In this document: positions 1-5,655 of the stretch, in pieces
Position numbering within the stretch: the stretch's first letter is position 1
Layout: each line of letters starts with the position of its first letter
Source of the DNA: Gemmatimonadota bacterium
GTDB lineage: Bacteria; Gemmatimonadota; Gemmatimonadetes; Longimicrobiales; Longimicrobiaceae
NCBI GenBank assembly: GCA_019348265.1
Contig: JAHWJV010000174.1
Span: forward strand, 1 to 7,435
Length of the DNA stretch: 7,435 nt
Reading direction: 5' to 3'
Position numbers and translations under genes: made by a program
The notes under the pieces: generated by a model
Database searches by the model: none
The model's input: the letters and a program-made list of their open reading frames with translations, nothing else
Told to the model about the DNA's origin: nothing

Positions 1-21
1 GGCGCAAGTCCGGGATCCGGA

Positions 22-37
22 AGCGAGCGCGCTCGCT
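22..37. repeat. 16-bp perfect palindrome
   Basis: AGCGAGCGCGCTCGCT reads the same on both strands. It could be a binding site for a dimeric protein or chance in GC-rich DNA. There is no loop, so it is a poor terminator by itself. Confidence 0.4.
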
Positions 38-82
38 GCAGCGCGAGAACGGGCGCGGAAGCGGGGCGCTCACGCGGGTGTT

Positions 83-115
83 CCGCGGCTCCGTCAGGCT
101 TGACGAGAGCCGCGG
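83..115. terminator. Bulged 14-bp hairpin, possible terminator of an off-window gene
   Basis: CCGCGGCTC (83-91) pairs with GAGCCGCGG (107-115). The stem continues inward as CGTCA (92-96) with TGACG (101-105), with A106 bulged and a GGCT loop. No T-run follows on the + strand, so intrinsic termination is only a possibility. It lies about 70 bases upstream of the lipoprotein gene. Confidence 0.3.
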
Positions 116-176
116 CTCGACGCTTACTGAACGTGGCTTCAGCGCCTGTTGTTGATCTCCGCAGCGGCCCCTTCCC

Positions 177-182
177 GGAGGA
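177..182 (+). promoter_or_regulatory. Shine-Dalgarno site GGAGGA
   Basis: GGAGGA lies six bases before the ATG at 189. This near-ideal spacing fixes the start of the first lipoprotein gene. Confidence 0.75.
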
Positions 183-188
183 TCCCCA

Positions 189-659
189 ATGACTTCTCAG
201 CTGAGAGTTGCGGCCATCCTGCTCTTCGCGGCCACGCTGGGCGCCTGTGGAACCGCAGCCGACGAGACGTCGGCGACCGTTGAATCGGCGGAAGCGTCGG
301 CGGGAGGCGAGTCTTCGCTCGAGCGCTTCGCCGGCGATTGGCAGGTCCGGCAATTCAACATGGTCGGTGACAGCCTCCCCACGGTCGTCATTCACGCGAC
401 GGCCGACAGCGCCGGATGGACCGCGAAGTTTCCCGACCGCGACCCGATTCCGATGCGCGTGATCGAGTCGAGCGGCGATCTCGTCGTCACCGAAATGGGT
501 CCGTTCCCCAGTCTGCTCCGGCCCGGGGTGCAGGTGACGGTGCAGTTCGTCAACCGCCTCCAGGGAGAAGAGCTGAGGGGGCACCTGCTGGCCATCTACG
601 ACGTGAACGGACCCTCCGCGATACTGCGGGGGCGCACGCAGGGGACGCGCATGCCGTAG
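189..659 (+). CDS. Small lipoprotein with a lipocalin-like beta-rich domain
   Basis: The 156-residue product starts with a textbook lipoprotein signal: a hydrophobic segment at about residues 6-16, then the lipobox LGAC with Cys20 as the lipidation site. A low-complexity Ala/Ser/Glu linker (21-43) would tether the folded part to the membrane. Residues 45-153 form one compact domain opening with FAGDW, with alternating hydrophobic residues typical of beta strands and a conserved-looking stretch GPFPSLLRPG (104-113). The F-x-G-x-W opening and size recall lipocalin-like or copper-resistance-type beta barrels. I also recall similar uncharacterised lipoproteins in Gemmatimonadota, but cannot assign a ligand. 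The start is supported by GGAGGA six bases upstream. The gene appears monocistronic, with a perfect hairpin about 90 bases after the stop. The envelope location is well supported; the function is unknown. Confidence 0.85.
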   Translation: MTSQLRVAAILLFAATLGACGTAADETSATVESAEASAGGESSLERFAGDWQVRQFNMVGDSLPTVVIHATADSAGWTAKFPDRDPIPMRVIESSGDLVVTEMGPFPSLLRPGVQVTVQFVNRLQGEELRGHLLAIYDVNGPSAILRGRTQGTRMP

Positions 660-749
660 CCGACCTGGCGACGAGCACCGGCCGCGCGAGCCCCGCCAGC
701 GATCGATCGAAGGACACGGTCGTACTGCGCCTCGGCCCCCACGAAGAAG

Positions 750-773
750 CCCCGCGGCTGTGTAGCCGCGGGG
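750..773 (+). terminator. Perfect 10-bp hairpin, probable terminator of the first lipoprotein gene
   Basis: CCCCGCGGCT (750-759) and AGCCGCGGGG (764-773) are exact inverted copies around a GTGT tetraloop, about 90 bases after the stop at 659. A + strand T-run is missing. On the - strand the stem is followed by a run beginning TTCTTC, so it could also act against antisense transcripts. An alternative is an mRNA 3'-end stabilising stem. Confidence 0.5.
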
Positions 774-903
774 GTGCTGGATTCCGATGATGGTCCGTGT
801 GAACGCCCGCCGTCCAGCGCGGGACCCTGGCTGGCTGTGAACTCAGCCTGCGGGAAGGAACGGCTAGGGAGTGCGTGTAGTGCCGTTCTCTGTCGGCTGG
901 CGA

Positions 904-932
904 TTAAGAATCACCGAACGCCCGACGATAAT
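904..932 (+). promoter_or_regulatory. Candidate sigma70-type promoter for the lipoprotein-collagen pair
   Basis: TTAAGA (904-909, four of six matches to the -35 consensus) is separated by 17 bases from GATAAT (927-932, five of six matches to the -10 consensus). The predicted transcript would start near 939 and carry a leader of about 150 bases before the ATG at 1091. The motifs and spacing are seen directly; activity is inferred. Confidence 0.4.
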
Positions 933-981
933 CATCAGGAGGAGAATGCTGTACGCGCAGGCTCCGCCGGCGCCCTCCCGT

Positions 982-1037
982 CTCGGCGGACGCGCATCCG
1001 CCGCCGAGCTCCGCGGAGTTCGTCCCACGGCGGGACG
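982..1037 (+). repeat. Cluster of inverted repeats in the leader of the 1091-2376 genes
   Basis: Three elements follow one another. CTCGGCGG (982-989) pairs with CCGCCGAG (1001-1008). CTCCGCGGAG (1009-1018) is a perfect palindrome. CGTCCC (1021-1026) pairs with GGGACG (1032-1037). In RNA these could form stacked or alternative stems. No known riboswitch or T-box pattern is recognised. Confidence 0.4.
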
Positions 1038-1090
1038 CCCGTCGATCATGGCCGCGCCAGCCCTTCTCTGAACCTCCGATCCCCGGGTTT

Positions 1091-1504
1091 ATGCGTTACT
1101 CCCTTAGCGACTGCTCGGTCGCGCGAGCGTTCACGTTCGCAACTCTTTCCCTGTTCGTGGGCTGCTCGGAAGGACCGAGCGCTCCGGAGCCTCCCCACGG
1201 TGAGCTCGCGCCGTCCGCGGAGCTCGCGCTCTTCCGACCGGCGATCGGCGATCTGACCGGCCGGATCATACCGACCCTGCAGGACCGGAGCGGTGCGGAC
1301 CGGCTGCGTACCTCTCTCGAACGGTTCTCGGAACGCCTCTCCGCCCGCGACGCAGCCGGCGCAGCGCGCTCGTTGACGGAAGCCCGGGAGGCGCTTTCCG
1401 CCTACGGGAGAGGTAGCTCCGCGGCCACGCTGGACGGGCCCGAGCTGAGCGTCATCGGCCTCACCCTAGACCGGGCGGCTCTTCTCCTGGGGCTCTCACT
1501 ATGA
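1091..1504 (+). CDS. Small helical lipoprotein coupled to the collagen-like protein
   Basis: The 137-residue product has a short polar N-terminus, a hydrophobic segment (about residues 13-24) and a lipobox-like LFVGC with Cys25 as the probable lipid attachment site. Phe and Val at positions -3 and -2 are less usual, but a Ser/Pro/Glu linker follows as in many outer-membrane lipoproteins. Residues 42-107 are rich in Ala, Arg, Glu and Leu and are probably all helical. The C-terminal 20 residues are strongly hydrophobic and end in LLLGLSL, perhaps a packing or membrane-associated helix. No family is recognised. There is no Shine-Dalgarno before the ATG. The stop overlaps the next start in ATGA (1501-1504), which implies translational coupling and a shared transcript with the collagen-like gene. 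The lipoprotein may anchor or chaperone that partner at the surface; this is inference from the coupling alone. Confidence 0.7.
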   Translation: MRYSLSDCSVARAFTFATLSLFVGCSEGPSAPEPPHGELAPSAELALFRPAIGDLTGRIIPTLQDRSGADRLRTSLERFSERLSARDAAGAARSLTEAREALSAYGRGSSAATLDGPELSVIGLTLDRAALLLGLSL

Positions 1505-2376
1505 TCACCTGCCGCCGAATGACGACAAAAACCTCCATGCTGCGATGGTTCGGGCCGGCGCTCATTGCCGGCTCGGTTGCGCTCGCCTCCGCCGGAGCCG
1601 CGGAGGGTCAGGCGTCCACCGCGGACAGCGTACTTGCCGCGTGTCACATTCCGAGCACCGGCACTACCTACCGGATCAAGGCAGCCGGCCTGCCGTCGGC
1701 TTGCCTGCGGCCGGAGCACGTCGAGTTCACCTGGAACGCTCGAGGCCCGCAGGGGCCCTCCGGGCTCGCGGGGGCGCAAGGCCCGGCAGGGGCGAACGGC
1801 AATCAGGGCGAAAAGGGCGAGAGAGGCGAAAAGGGCGAGAGAGGCGAAGTGGGGTCGGCCGGTCCCGCCGGTCCGACCGGGGGACGTGGTGAAGTGGGGC
1901 CCACCGGACCGAAAGGCGAGCCGGGCCCGTCAGGCCCACAGGGCGCACCAGGTGCACAGGGCGCCACCGGGCCTGCCGGTGCTCAGGGACCTGCGGGTGC
2001 CGTCGGACCTGCCGGCCCTACCGGCCCTGCTGGCCCATTGGGTCCCCAGGGGCCGGCCGGGCAAGTGGGTCCCCAGGGGCCGGCCGGGCAAGTGGGTCCC
2101 CAGGGGCAGCCCGGCGCGAACGGGGTCTCCGGTCTGACGACCGCCTCCGCGTCCGCGAGCGTATCCGCCGCGTCGGTGGGAACCGCCGAAGCAGTGTGCC
2201 CGAGCGGAAAGGTCGCCATCGCCGGAGGATTTCGCTTCGAGACCGGGAACAGCACCTTCGCCCCGTTCACCTTCGAGCGGAGCTCTGGTGGGAACGGCTG
2301 GGTCCTCGTGGCGTTCAACGCGAACAACTTGACTCGCACCATGACCGTCACGGCCACCTGCGTTGCCGCGCTGTAG
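1501..2376 (+). CDS. Secreted collagen-like (Gly-X-Y repeat) protein
   Basis: The 291-residue product has a Sec-type signal peptide (hydrophobic core about residues 17-35, cleavage probably near GQA/S at 38-39). A short N-terminal module (about 40-80) follows, with Cys48 and Cys68 and the sequence GTTYRIK, ending in FTWN just before the repeats. Residues 82-210 are 43 uninterrupted Gly-X-Y triplets, enough for a triple helix of trimers. They include a charged block, GEK/GER alternating, whose K-G-E and R-G-E contacts are known to stabilise bacterial collagens. The rest are mostly GPA, GPQ and GPT triplets. The C-terminal domain (about 211-291) is Ser/Ala-rich and then beta-rich, with AVCPSGKVAIAGGF and Cys287 near the end; Cys233 and Cys287 could form a disulphide. 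This is probably a globular trimerisation or tip domain. The start at 1501 overlaps the previous stop; in-frame ATGs at 1519 and 1537 also leave a usable signal. A strong terminator follows. Confidence 0.88.
   Translation: MITCRRMTTKTSMLRWFGPALIAGSVALASAGAAEGQASTADSVLAACHIPSTGTTYRIKAAGLPSACLRPEHVEFTWNARGPQGPSGLAGAQGPAGANGNQGEKGERGEKGERGEVGSAGPAGPTGGRGEVGPTGPKGEPGPSGPQGAPGAQGATGPAGAQGPAGAVGPAGPTGPAGPLGPQGPAGQVGPQGPAGQVGPQGQPGANGVSGLTTASASASVSAASVGTAEAVCPSGKVAIAGGFRFETGNSTFAPFTFERSSGGNGWVLVAFNANNLTRTMTVTATCVAAL
1744..2130 (+). repeat. Gly-X-Y coding region with DNA-level tandem repeats
   Basis: This stretch encodes the 43 collagen triplets. Two exact tandem duplications are visible. An 18-base unit encoding GEKGER is present twice (1807-1824, 1825-1842). 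A 27-base unit encoding GPQGPAGQV is present twice in full (2041-2067, 2068-2094) plus a 13-base third start (2095-2107). Both units are multiples of nine bases, so gain or loss keeps the Gly-X-Y frame. Confidence 0.9.
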
Positions 2377-2496
2377 CTCCTCTCGGAGCAGCGCTCGGGA
2401 TGCGAAGGCGCGACGGAAGCGTGCATACCACTCCTTCAGCGCTTTCTCATTCTGACAAGTAGAACAACCGCGGGTCAGCGCTCGCGTTTCCGATCC

Positions 2497-2529
2497 GCCC
2501 CACTTCACCGCTCGTGAAGTGGGGCTTTT
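2497..2529 (+). terminator. Rho-independent terminator after the collagen-like gene
   Basis: A perfect 12-bp stem, GCCCCACTTCAC (2497-2508) with GTGAAGTGGGGC (2514-2525), encloses a CGCTC loop and is followed directly by TTTT. It is the clearest intrinsic terminator in the window, about 120 bases after the stop at 2376, and closes the 1091-2376 unit. Confidence 0.85.
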
Positions 2530-2664
2530 CGCGCCCATCCGATACTGTTCCGGGCAGTGGCGGAGCCTGGCGAAGGTGCTTGTGGTCCGTTAGCCTACGA
2601 GCATCGAGGCGATCGGCCCGCAGCGTGGCGGCAAAGGCGACCTAAGCGATTGTAAATAAGCTGG

Positions 2665-2696
2665 TTGCCTTTCGAATAACGCAAAATGTTTATAGA
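2665..2696 (+). promoter_or_regulatory. Candidate promoter in an AT-rich pocket before the DUF3131 gene
   Basis: TTGCCT (2665-2670) resembles a -35 box. TATAGA (2691-2696) resembles a -10 box at a long 20-base spacing, and TTTATA (2689-2694) is an 18-base alternative. The local AT-richness supports a promoter more than the exact boxes do. A transcript from here would have a short leader of about 40 bases before the ATG at 2742. Confidence 0.35.
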
Positions 2697-2741
2697 TTGA
2701 AGGCACGTTCTACGCGCCCTCGAATGTGTACTCTCCTCGAT

Positions 2742-4004
2742 ATGACCAGACGTTCTGGCTGCTCCGCGCTCGTCCTCCTGCTCGCAGGTTTTTCCGCGTG
2801 CTCGGATGCTGCCTCTGCGCCTACCGACCCCGAGCTCCCGCCGAGCGCAGGCGTCCCGGTGCACGCGGACCACGCGCTCTTCCTCCAGGCGGCGCGGACG
2901 GCGTGGAACTACATGGAGCGCGAGTACCAGCCCGGGACCGGGTGGGTCAATTCGGTGAGCGGCTACCCCTACGCCACCGTATGGGACATCGCGAGTGCGC
3001 TTTCCGGGCTTTACAGCGCGCACAGGCTGGGCCTGGTCGGGAGCGCGGAGTACGATCGCCGCATGCGCCGGTCGCTCCGCTCGCTGCAGACGGTGCGTCT
3101 GTTCGACGGAACGGCGCTCAGCAAGAACTACTCGACCGCGACCGGCACGATCGCGGGGCGTGACGATCGCGACACGCTGGCCACGGACCGGGGCACCGGT
3201 TGGTCGGCCATCGACATCGGCCGGCTGCTGGTATGGCTGAAGGTGATCTCCACGAACGAGCCGCAGTACGCGGCGGACATCAATCGGATCGTCGCTCGGC
3301 TGGACTTTTCCACGCTGGTTTCGGCGGGGTACCTCCAGGGTGCCACGGCAGACGGGGCGGGCAAGCTGCAGCGCTACACGGAAGGGCGCGTGGGCTACGA
3401 GCAGTACGCGGCCGCGGGGTTCGCGCTGTGGGGGTACCGGGCGGAGGAGGCGCTGAACCTGGGGCGCAACACGATCCCGATCACCGTCATGGACGTGCCC
3501 CTGGTGGCGGACCGCCGCGGGTACGACCACCTCACGAGCGAACCCTTCGTGCTGATGGGCCTGGAGGTGGGCTGGACGCCGGAGATGGGAGATCTGGCGA
3601 GCCGGGTGCTGCGGGTGCAGGAGGAGCGGTATCGCCGGACCGGCCAGGTGACCATGGTGAGCGAGGACGCGATCCCGGTGGCGCCGTACTACTTCTACTA
3701 CTACTCGATCAACTACCACGGCCACCAGTTCGTGGTGGGCGCGCAGGATGCCGACGTGCTGCAGGAGCCTCGCTGGGTGAGCGCGAAGGCGGCGTTCGGC
3801 TGGCACGCGCTGCTCCCCGGCGGGTACACGCGCCTGGCGGTGGATGCGGTCGCTGTAGCGAGGGGAACCGGCCGAGCATGGAGCTCGGGGGTGTTCGAGA
3901 AGAGCCGCAAGTCGACCGGCGGTGAGAACGTGAACACCGCCGCCGTCATTCTGGAGTCGGCGCTCCACAGCGTCACGGGGAGGCCGCTGCTGGCCGGCCG
4001 GTGA
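2742..4004 (+). CDS. DUF3131-family lipoprotein
   Basis: From the ATG at 2742 the product has 420 residues and begins with a clean lipoprotein signal (RR near the start, hydrophobic 8-16, lipobox FSAC with Cys20). The frame stays open upstream to a TTG at 2697 and an ATG at 2724, but those would put 6-15 extra residues before the signal, so I prefer 2742; no Shine-Dalgarno decides it. After a Ser/Pro linker, residues 45-405 match what I know of DUF3131 (PF11329). Landmarks are AWNYMEREYQPGTGWVNSV (54-72), WDIASALSGLYSA (81-93), GWSAIDIGRLL (153-163), GRVGYEQYAAAGFALWG (215-231), SEPFVLMGLEVGW (266-278), SEDAIPVAPYY (307-317), AKAAFGW (348-354) and NTAAVILESALH (398-409). The family is complete here. 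It is uncharacterised, with a helical layout like (alpha/alpha)6 glycosidases and frequent association with polysaccharide genes. A periplasmic or surface role in glycan processing is plausible; substrate unknown. Confidence 0.88.
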   Translation: MTRRSGCSALVLLLAGFSACSDAASAPTDPELPPSAGVPVHADHALFLQAARTAWNYMEREYQPGTGWVNSVSGYPYATVWDIASALSGLYSAHRLGLVGSAEYDRRMRRSLRSLQTVRLFDGTALSKNYSTATGTIAGRDDRDTLATDRGTGWSAIDIGRLLVWLKVISTNEPQYAADINRIVARLDFSTLVSAGYLQGATADGAGKLQRYTEGRVGYEQYAAAGFALWGYRAEEALNLGRNTIPITVMDVPLVADRRGYDHLTSEPFVLMGLEVGWTPEMGDLASRVLRVQEERYRRTGQVTMVSEDAIPVAPYYFYYYSINYHGHQFVVGAQDADVLQEPRWVSAKAAFGWHALLPGGYTRLAVDAVAVARGTGRAWSSGVFEKSRKSTGGENVNTAAVILESALHSVTGRPLLAGR

Positions 4005-4174
4005 GCGCTGGACGAGGGGCGGCCACCGTCGCTAGGTTGGAAATGAAAGGGCGGCGTCAGGCAGGGATCGTTCGCCCGTGACGTGAACCCGTATGTCTGC
4101 CAATTCCCATTCGCCTCGCGGAAGCGCTCCGGACGCGCACCGCTCCGCCTCGGCGAGCCGCTCGTCACCAGACC

Positions 4175-4181
4175 GGAGGAG
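4175..4181 (+). promoter_or_regulatory. Shine-Dalgarno site that decides the Gfo/Idh/MocA start
   Basis: GGAGGAG lies just before the ATG at 4185, with five bases between the core GGAGG and the start codon. This favours 4185 over the upstream in-frame GTG at 4083, and the Tat motif follows directly. Confidence 0.8.
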
Positions 4182-4184
4182 ACC

Positions 4185-5531
4185 ATGTCCGACCAGTCCA
4201 TACCGCGTCGCTCGTTCCTCAAGACTGCGGCCGCCGGAGCGGCAGGCGCCGTCTTCGCCACTTCGTCTCCAGCGTACAGCTACTCGCGGATCCAGGGCGC
4301 GAACAGCAGGGTGCGGGTGGGTGTCATCGGCTATTCGGACCGCTTCAGGGGTGCGCTCATTCCGGCCATGCAGGCAAACGCCAAGGCGCTGAACTTCGAG
4401 TTCGTCGCGGTGTCCGACATCTGGAACCGCCGCCGTGACGAAGCGGTCGCCGGGCTGGAGAAGGCCACCGGGCGCAAGATCACCGCTTTCCGCAACAACG
4501 AAGAGCTGTACGCATCGCGGTCCACCGACGCGGTGATCATCTCGACCGCGGACTTCCAGCACGCGTTGCACGGCGTCGAGGCCATGCAGGCGGGGCAGGA
4601 TGCATACATCGAAAAACCGCTGGCGAATACGCTGGAAGACGCCAAAGCCATTCGCGAGGCGGTCCGCCGTTCCGGGCGCATCGTACAGATCGGGACGCAG
4701 CGCCGCAGCTCGCCGAAGTACCAGCTGGCGAACGAGTTCATCAAGAGCGGTAAGTTCGGTGACATCGTGATGGCGGAAATGACCTGGAACGTGAACCAGC
4801 CGTCTCGCTGGCGTCGTCCCCAGGCGGTCAGCCAGCTGCGTGAGCAGGACACGGACTGGCGGCGCTATCTGATGAACCGTCCCTACGAGCCGTTCGATGC
4901 CCGGAAATACCTCGAGTTCCGTCTCTTCTGGCCCTTCTCGTCGGGCATCCCCGACCAGTGGCTGGTGCACCAGATCGACACGGTCCACTGGTTCACCGAT
5001 CTACCGCACCCGCGCAGCGTCGTGGCCAACGGGGGCATTTACCAGTGGAAGGACGGCCGCCGGAACTGGGATACGCTCACGATCGTATTCGATTACGGCC
5101 CTCTGAACGACCCGTCCAGGGGGTTCCAGGTCACCTACTCGTCGCGGATGAACAACTCCGCCGGCGGGGTCAAGGAGTACTACTACTCCAACGGTGGGAT
5201 GCTGAACCTCGAAACCGGAGAGGTCACGCCGGAAGGTGGGCTCCAGAAGAACCACGCCGAGGCCATGGGCATGCAGGAGAGGCTGCTGCCGAAGATGAAG
5301 CTTTCGGAGGCGGCAGGTCCCGTCGCGACGGACGCGAACACGGGCGGAGACAGTGAGACGACGGCGAACATGCGCAACTGGATGGAGTCGGTGATCAGTC
5401 GCAAGAAGCCCAACGCGGATATCGAGGCGGGGTACAACCACTCGCTCGCGCTGGTGATGACCATCGCAGCGATGCAGACGGGGAAGAAGGTCACCTTCGA
5501 CGATGCGAAGCAGCAGATCGTGACCGGCTGA
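4185..5531 (+). CDS. Tat-exported Gfo/Idh/MocA-family protein
   Basis: The 448-residue product starts with a twin-arginine signal: PRRSFLK at residues 7-13, an Ala-rich core, and cleavage probably near SPA (28-30). It should therefore be exported folded with its nucleotide bound. The N-terminal Rossmann half starts at VRVGVIG (43-49). The family hallmark EKPL is at 143-146, followed by GRIVQIGTQRRS (164-175). In the C-terminal half, WLVHQIDTVHWF (259-270) carries the His expected at the active site. Length and both domains are complete. The usual GxGxxG loop reads GYSDRF (49-54), so two of the three glycines are missing, although the rest of the family pattern is intact. Exported members include glucose-fructose oxidoreductase and GH109 NAD-dependent glycosidases; I cannot tell oxidoreductase from glycosidase here. 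It lies 180 bases after the DUF3131 gene, and no clear promoter is seen between them. Confidence 0.88.
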   Translation: MSDQSIPRRSFLKTAAAGAAGAVFATSSPAYSYSRIQGANSRVRVGVIGYSDRFRGALIPAMQANAKALNFEFVAVSDIWNRRRDEAVAGLEKATGRKITAFRNNEELYASRSTDAVIISTADFQHALHGVEAMQAGQDAYIEKPLANTLEDAKAIREAVRRSGRIVQIGTQRRSSPKYQLANEFIKSGKFGDIVMAEMTWNVNQPSRWRRPQAVSQLREQDTDWRRYLMNRPYEPFDARKYLEFRLFWPFSSGIPDQWLVHQIDTVHWFTDLPHPRSVVANGGIYQWKDGRRNWDTLTIVFDYGPLNDPSRGFQVTYSSRMNNSAGGVKEYYYSNGGMLNLETGEVTPEGGLQKNHAEAMGMQERLLPKMKLSEAAGPVATDANTGGDSETTANMRNWMESVISRKKPNADIEAGYNHSLALVMTIAAMQTGKKVTFDDAKQQIVTG

Positions 5532-5535
5532 CGGA

Positions 5536-5575
5536 GCGGCGCTCGGCTCTCGAACGGTCGGGAGCCGAGCGCCGC
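5536..5575. terminator. Long hairpin between convergent genes, probable bidirectional terminator
   Basis: GCGGCGCTCGGCTC (5536-5549) pairs perfectly with GAGCCGAGCGCCGC (5562-5575). Inner pairs (5550-5553 with 5558-5561, one of them G-U) leave an ACGG loop. The stem begins four bases after the stop at 5531 and about 80 bases beyond the end of the - strand glycosyltransferase gene. Only a weak TCATCTTCT tract follows on the + strand, so termination efficiency is uncertain. Confidence 0.6.
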
Positions 5576-5655
5576 GTCATCTTCTGGTCCCGTCCCCGCG
5601 GCCCCGACGCGCCACGTCCACTCCCGCTGTTGGCGTGGTGGTCGCCCCTCCAGAA

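Larger units (their letters stand above)
1..188. other. Left-edge region without a confident gene
   Basis: All three + frames are open for some distance: to 192, 101 and 153 respectively. One - strand frame is open throughout. None gives a recognisable product, and the + frame ending at 153-155 is notable only for nearly all-G/C third positions. What is visible is a 16-base perfect palindrome at 22-37 and a long bulged hairpin at 83-115. The stretch from about 116 to 176 shows nothing clear, and a good Shine-Dalgarno sequence for the next gene lies at 177-182. The tail of an upstream gene cannot be excluded. Confidence 0.4.
660..1090. other. 431-base intergenic region with promoter and structured leader
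   Basis: No gene is convincing here. From left to right: about 90 bases of featureless sequence, the hairpin at 750-773, about 130 bases with nothing visible, a candidate promoter at 904-932, a strong purine-rich AGGAGGAG at 937-944, then a run of inverted repeats (982-1037). The gene at 1091 has no Shine-Dalgarno of its own. A 41-codon frame from the ATG at 946 to 1071 follows the purine run but resembles nothing I know. Confidence 0.5.
2377..2741. other. 365-base intergenic region between the collagen-like and DUF3131 genes
   Basis: After the collagen stop there is a small GCTCC/GGAGC stem (2376-2389), then about 100 bases with nothing clear, the strong terminator at 2497-2529, and about 110 bases without visible features. 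An AT-rich pocket at about 2648-2698 stands out from the GC-rich background and probably holds the promoter of the next gene. Confidence 0.5.

Noticed and set aside
3..155. Possible 3' end of an upstream gene in the + frame ending at TGA 153-155
   Set aside because: Third positions are almost all G or C, but the translated tail is basic and unrecognisable, and a - strand frame is equally open. Evidence is too thin to call a gene.
864..1049. - strand frame with a hydrophobic YSILLLMIIVGR segment
   Set aside because: The hydrophobic run is the complement of the AT-containing promoter and purine-rich stretch; there is no ribosome site and no family resemblance.
1744..2130. Repeat region considered as a CRISPR or other non-coding array
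   Set aside because: Periodicity is nine bases times a small number and encodes perfect Gly-X-Y triplets; there are no spacers.
1930..2538. 202-codon - strand frame with a CSTCQNEKALKEWYARF stretch
   Set aside because: The stretch looked protein-like, but the frame crosses the terminator stem and the collagen repeats, has no start signal, and matches no family I know.
2595..3968. 457-codon open frame on the - strand opposite the DUF3131 gene
   Set aside because: It is rich in Arg, His and Pro with no recognisable domain, and the opposite strand encodes a complete DUF3131 protein with a lipoprotein signal. It is a GC-rich shadow.
4005..4184. Promoter or N-terminal extension before the Gfo/Idh/MocA gene
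   Set aside because: No convincing -35/-10 pair was found, and the upstream GTG at 4083 lacks a ribosome site, whereas GGAGGAG and the Tat signal fit the ATG at 4185.
4032..4988. 318-codon - strand frame opposite the Gfo/Idh/MocA gene
   Set aside because: Biased shadow composition; the + strand frame carries the Tat signal, EKPL and HQID motifs.
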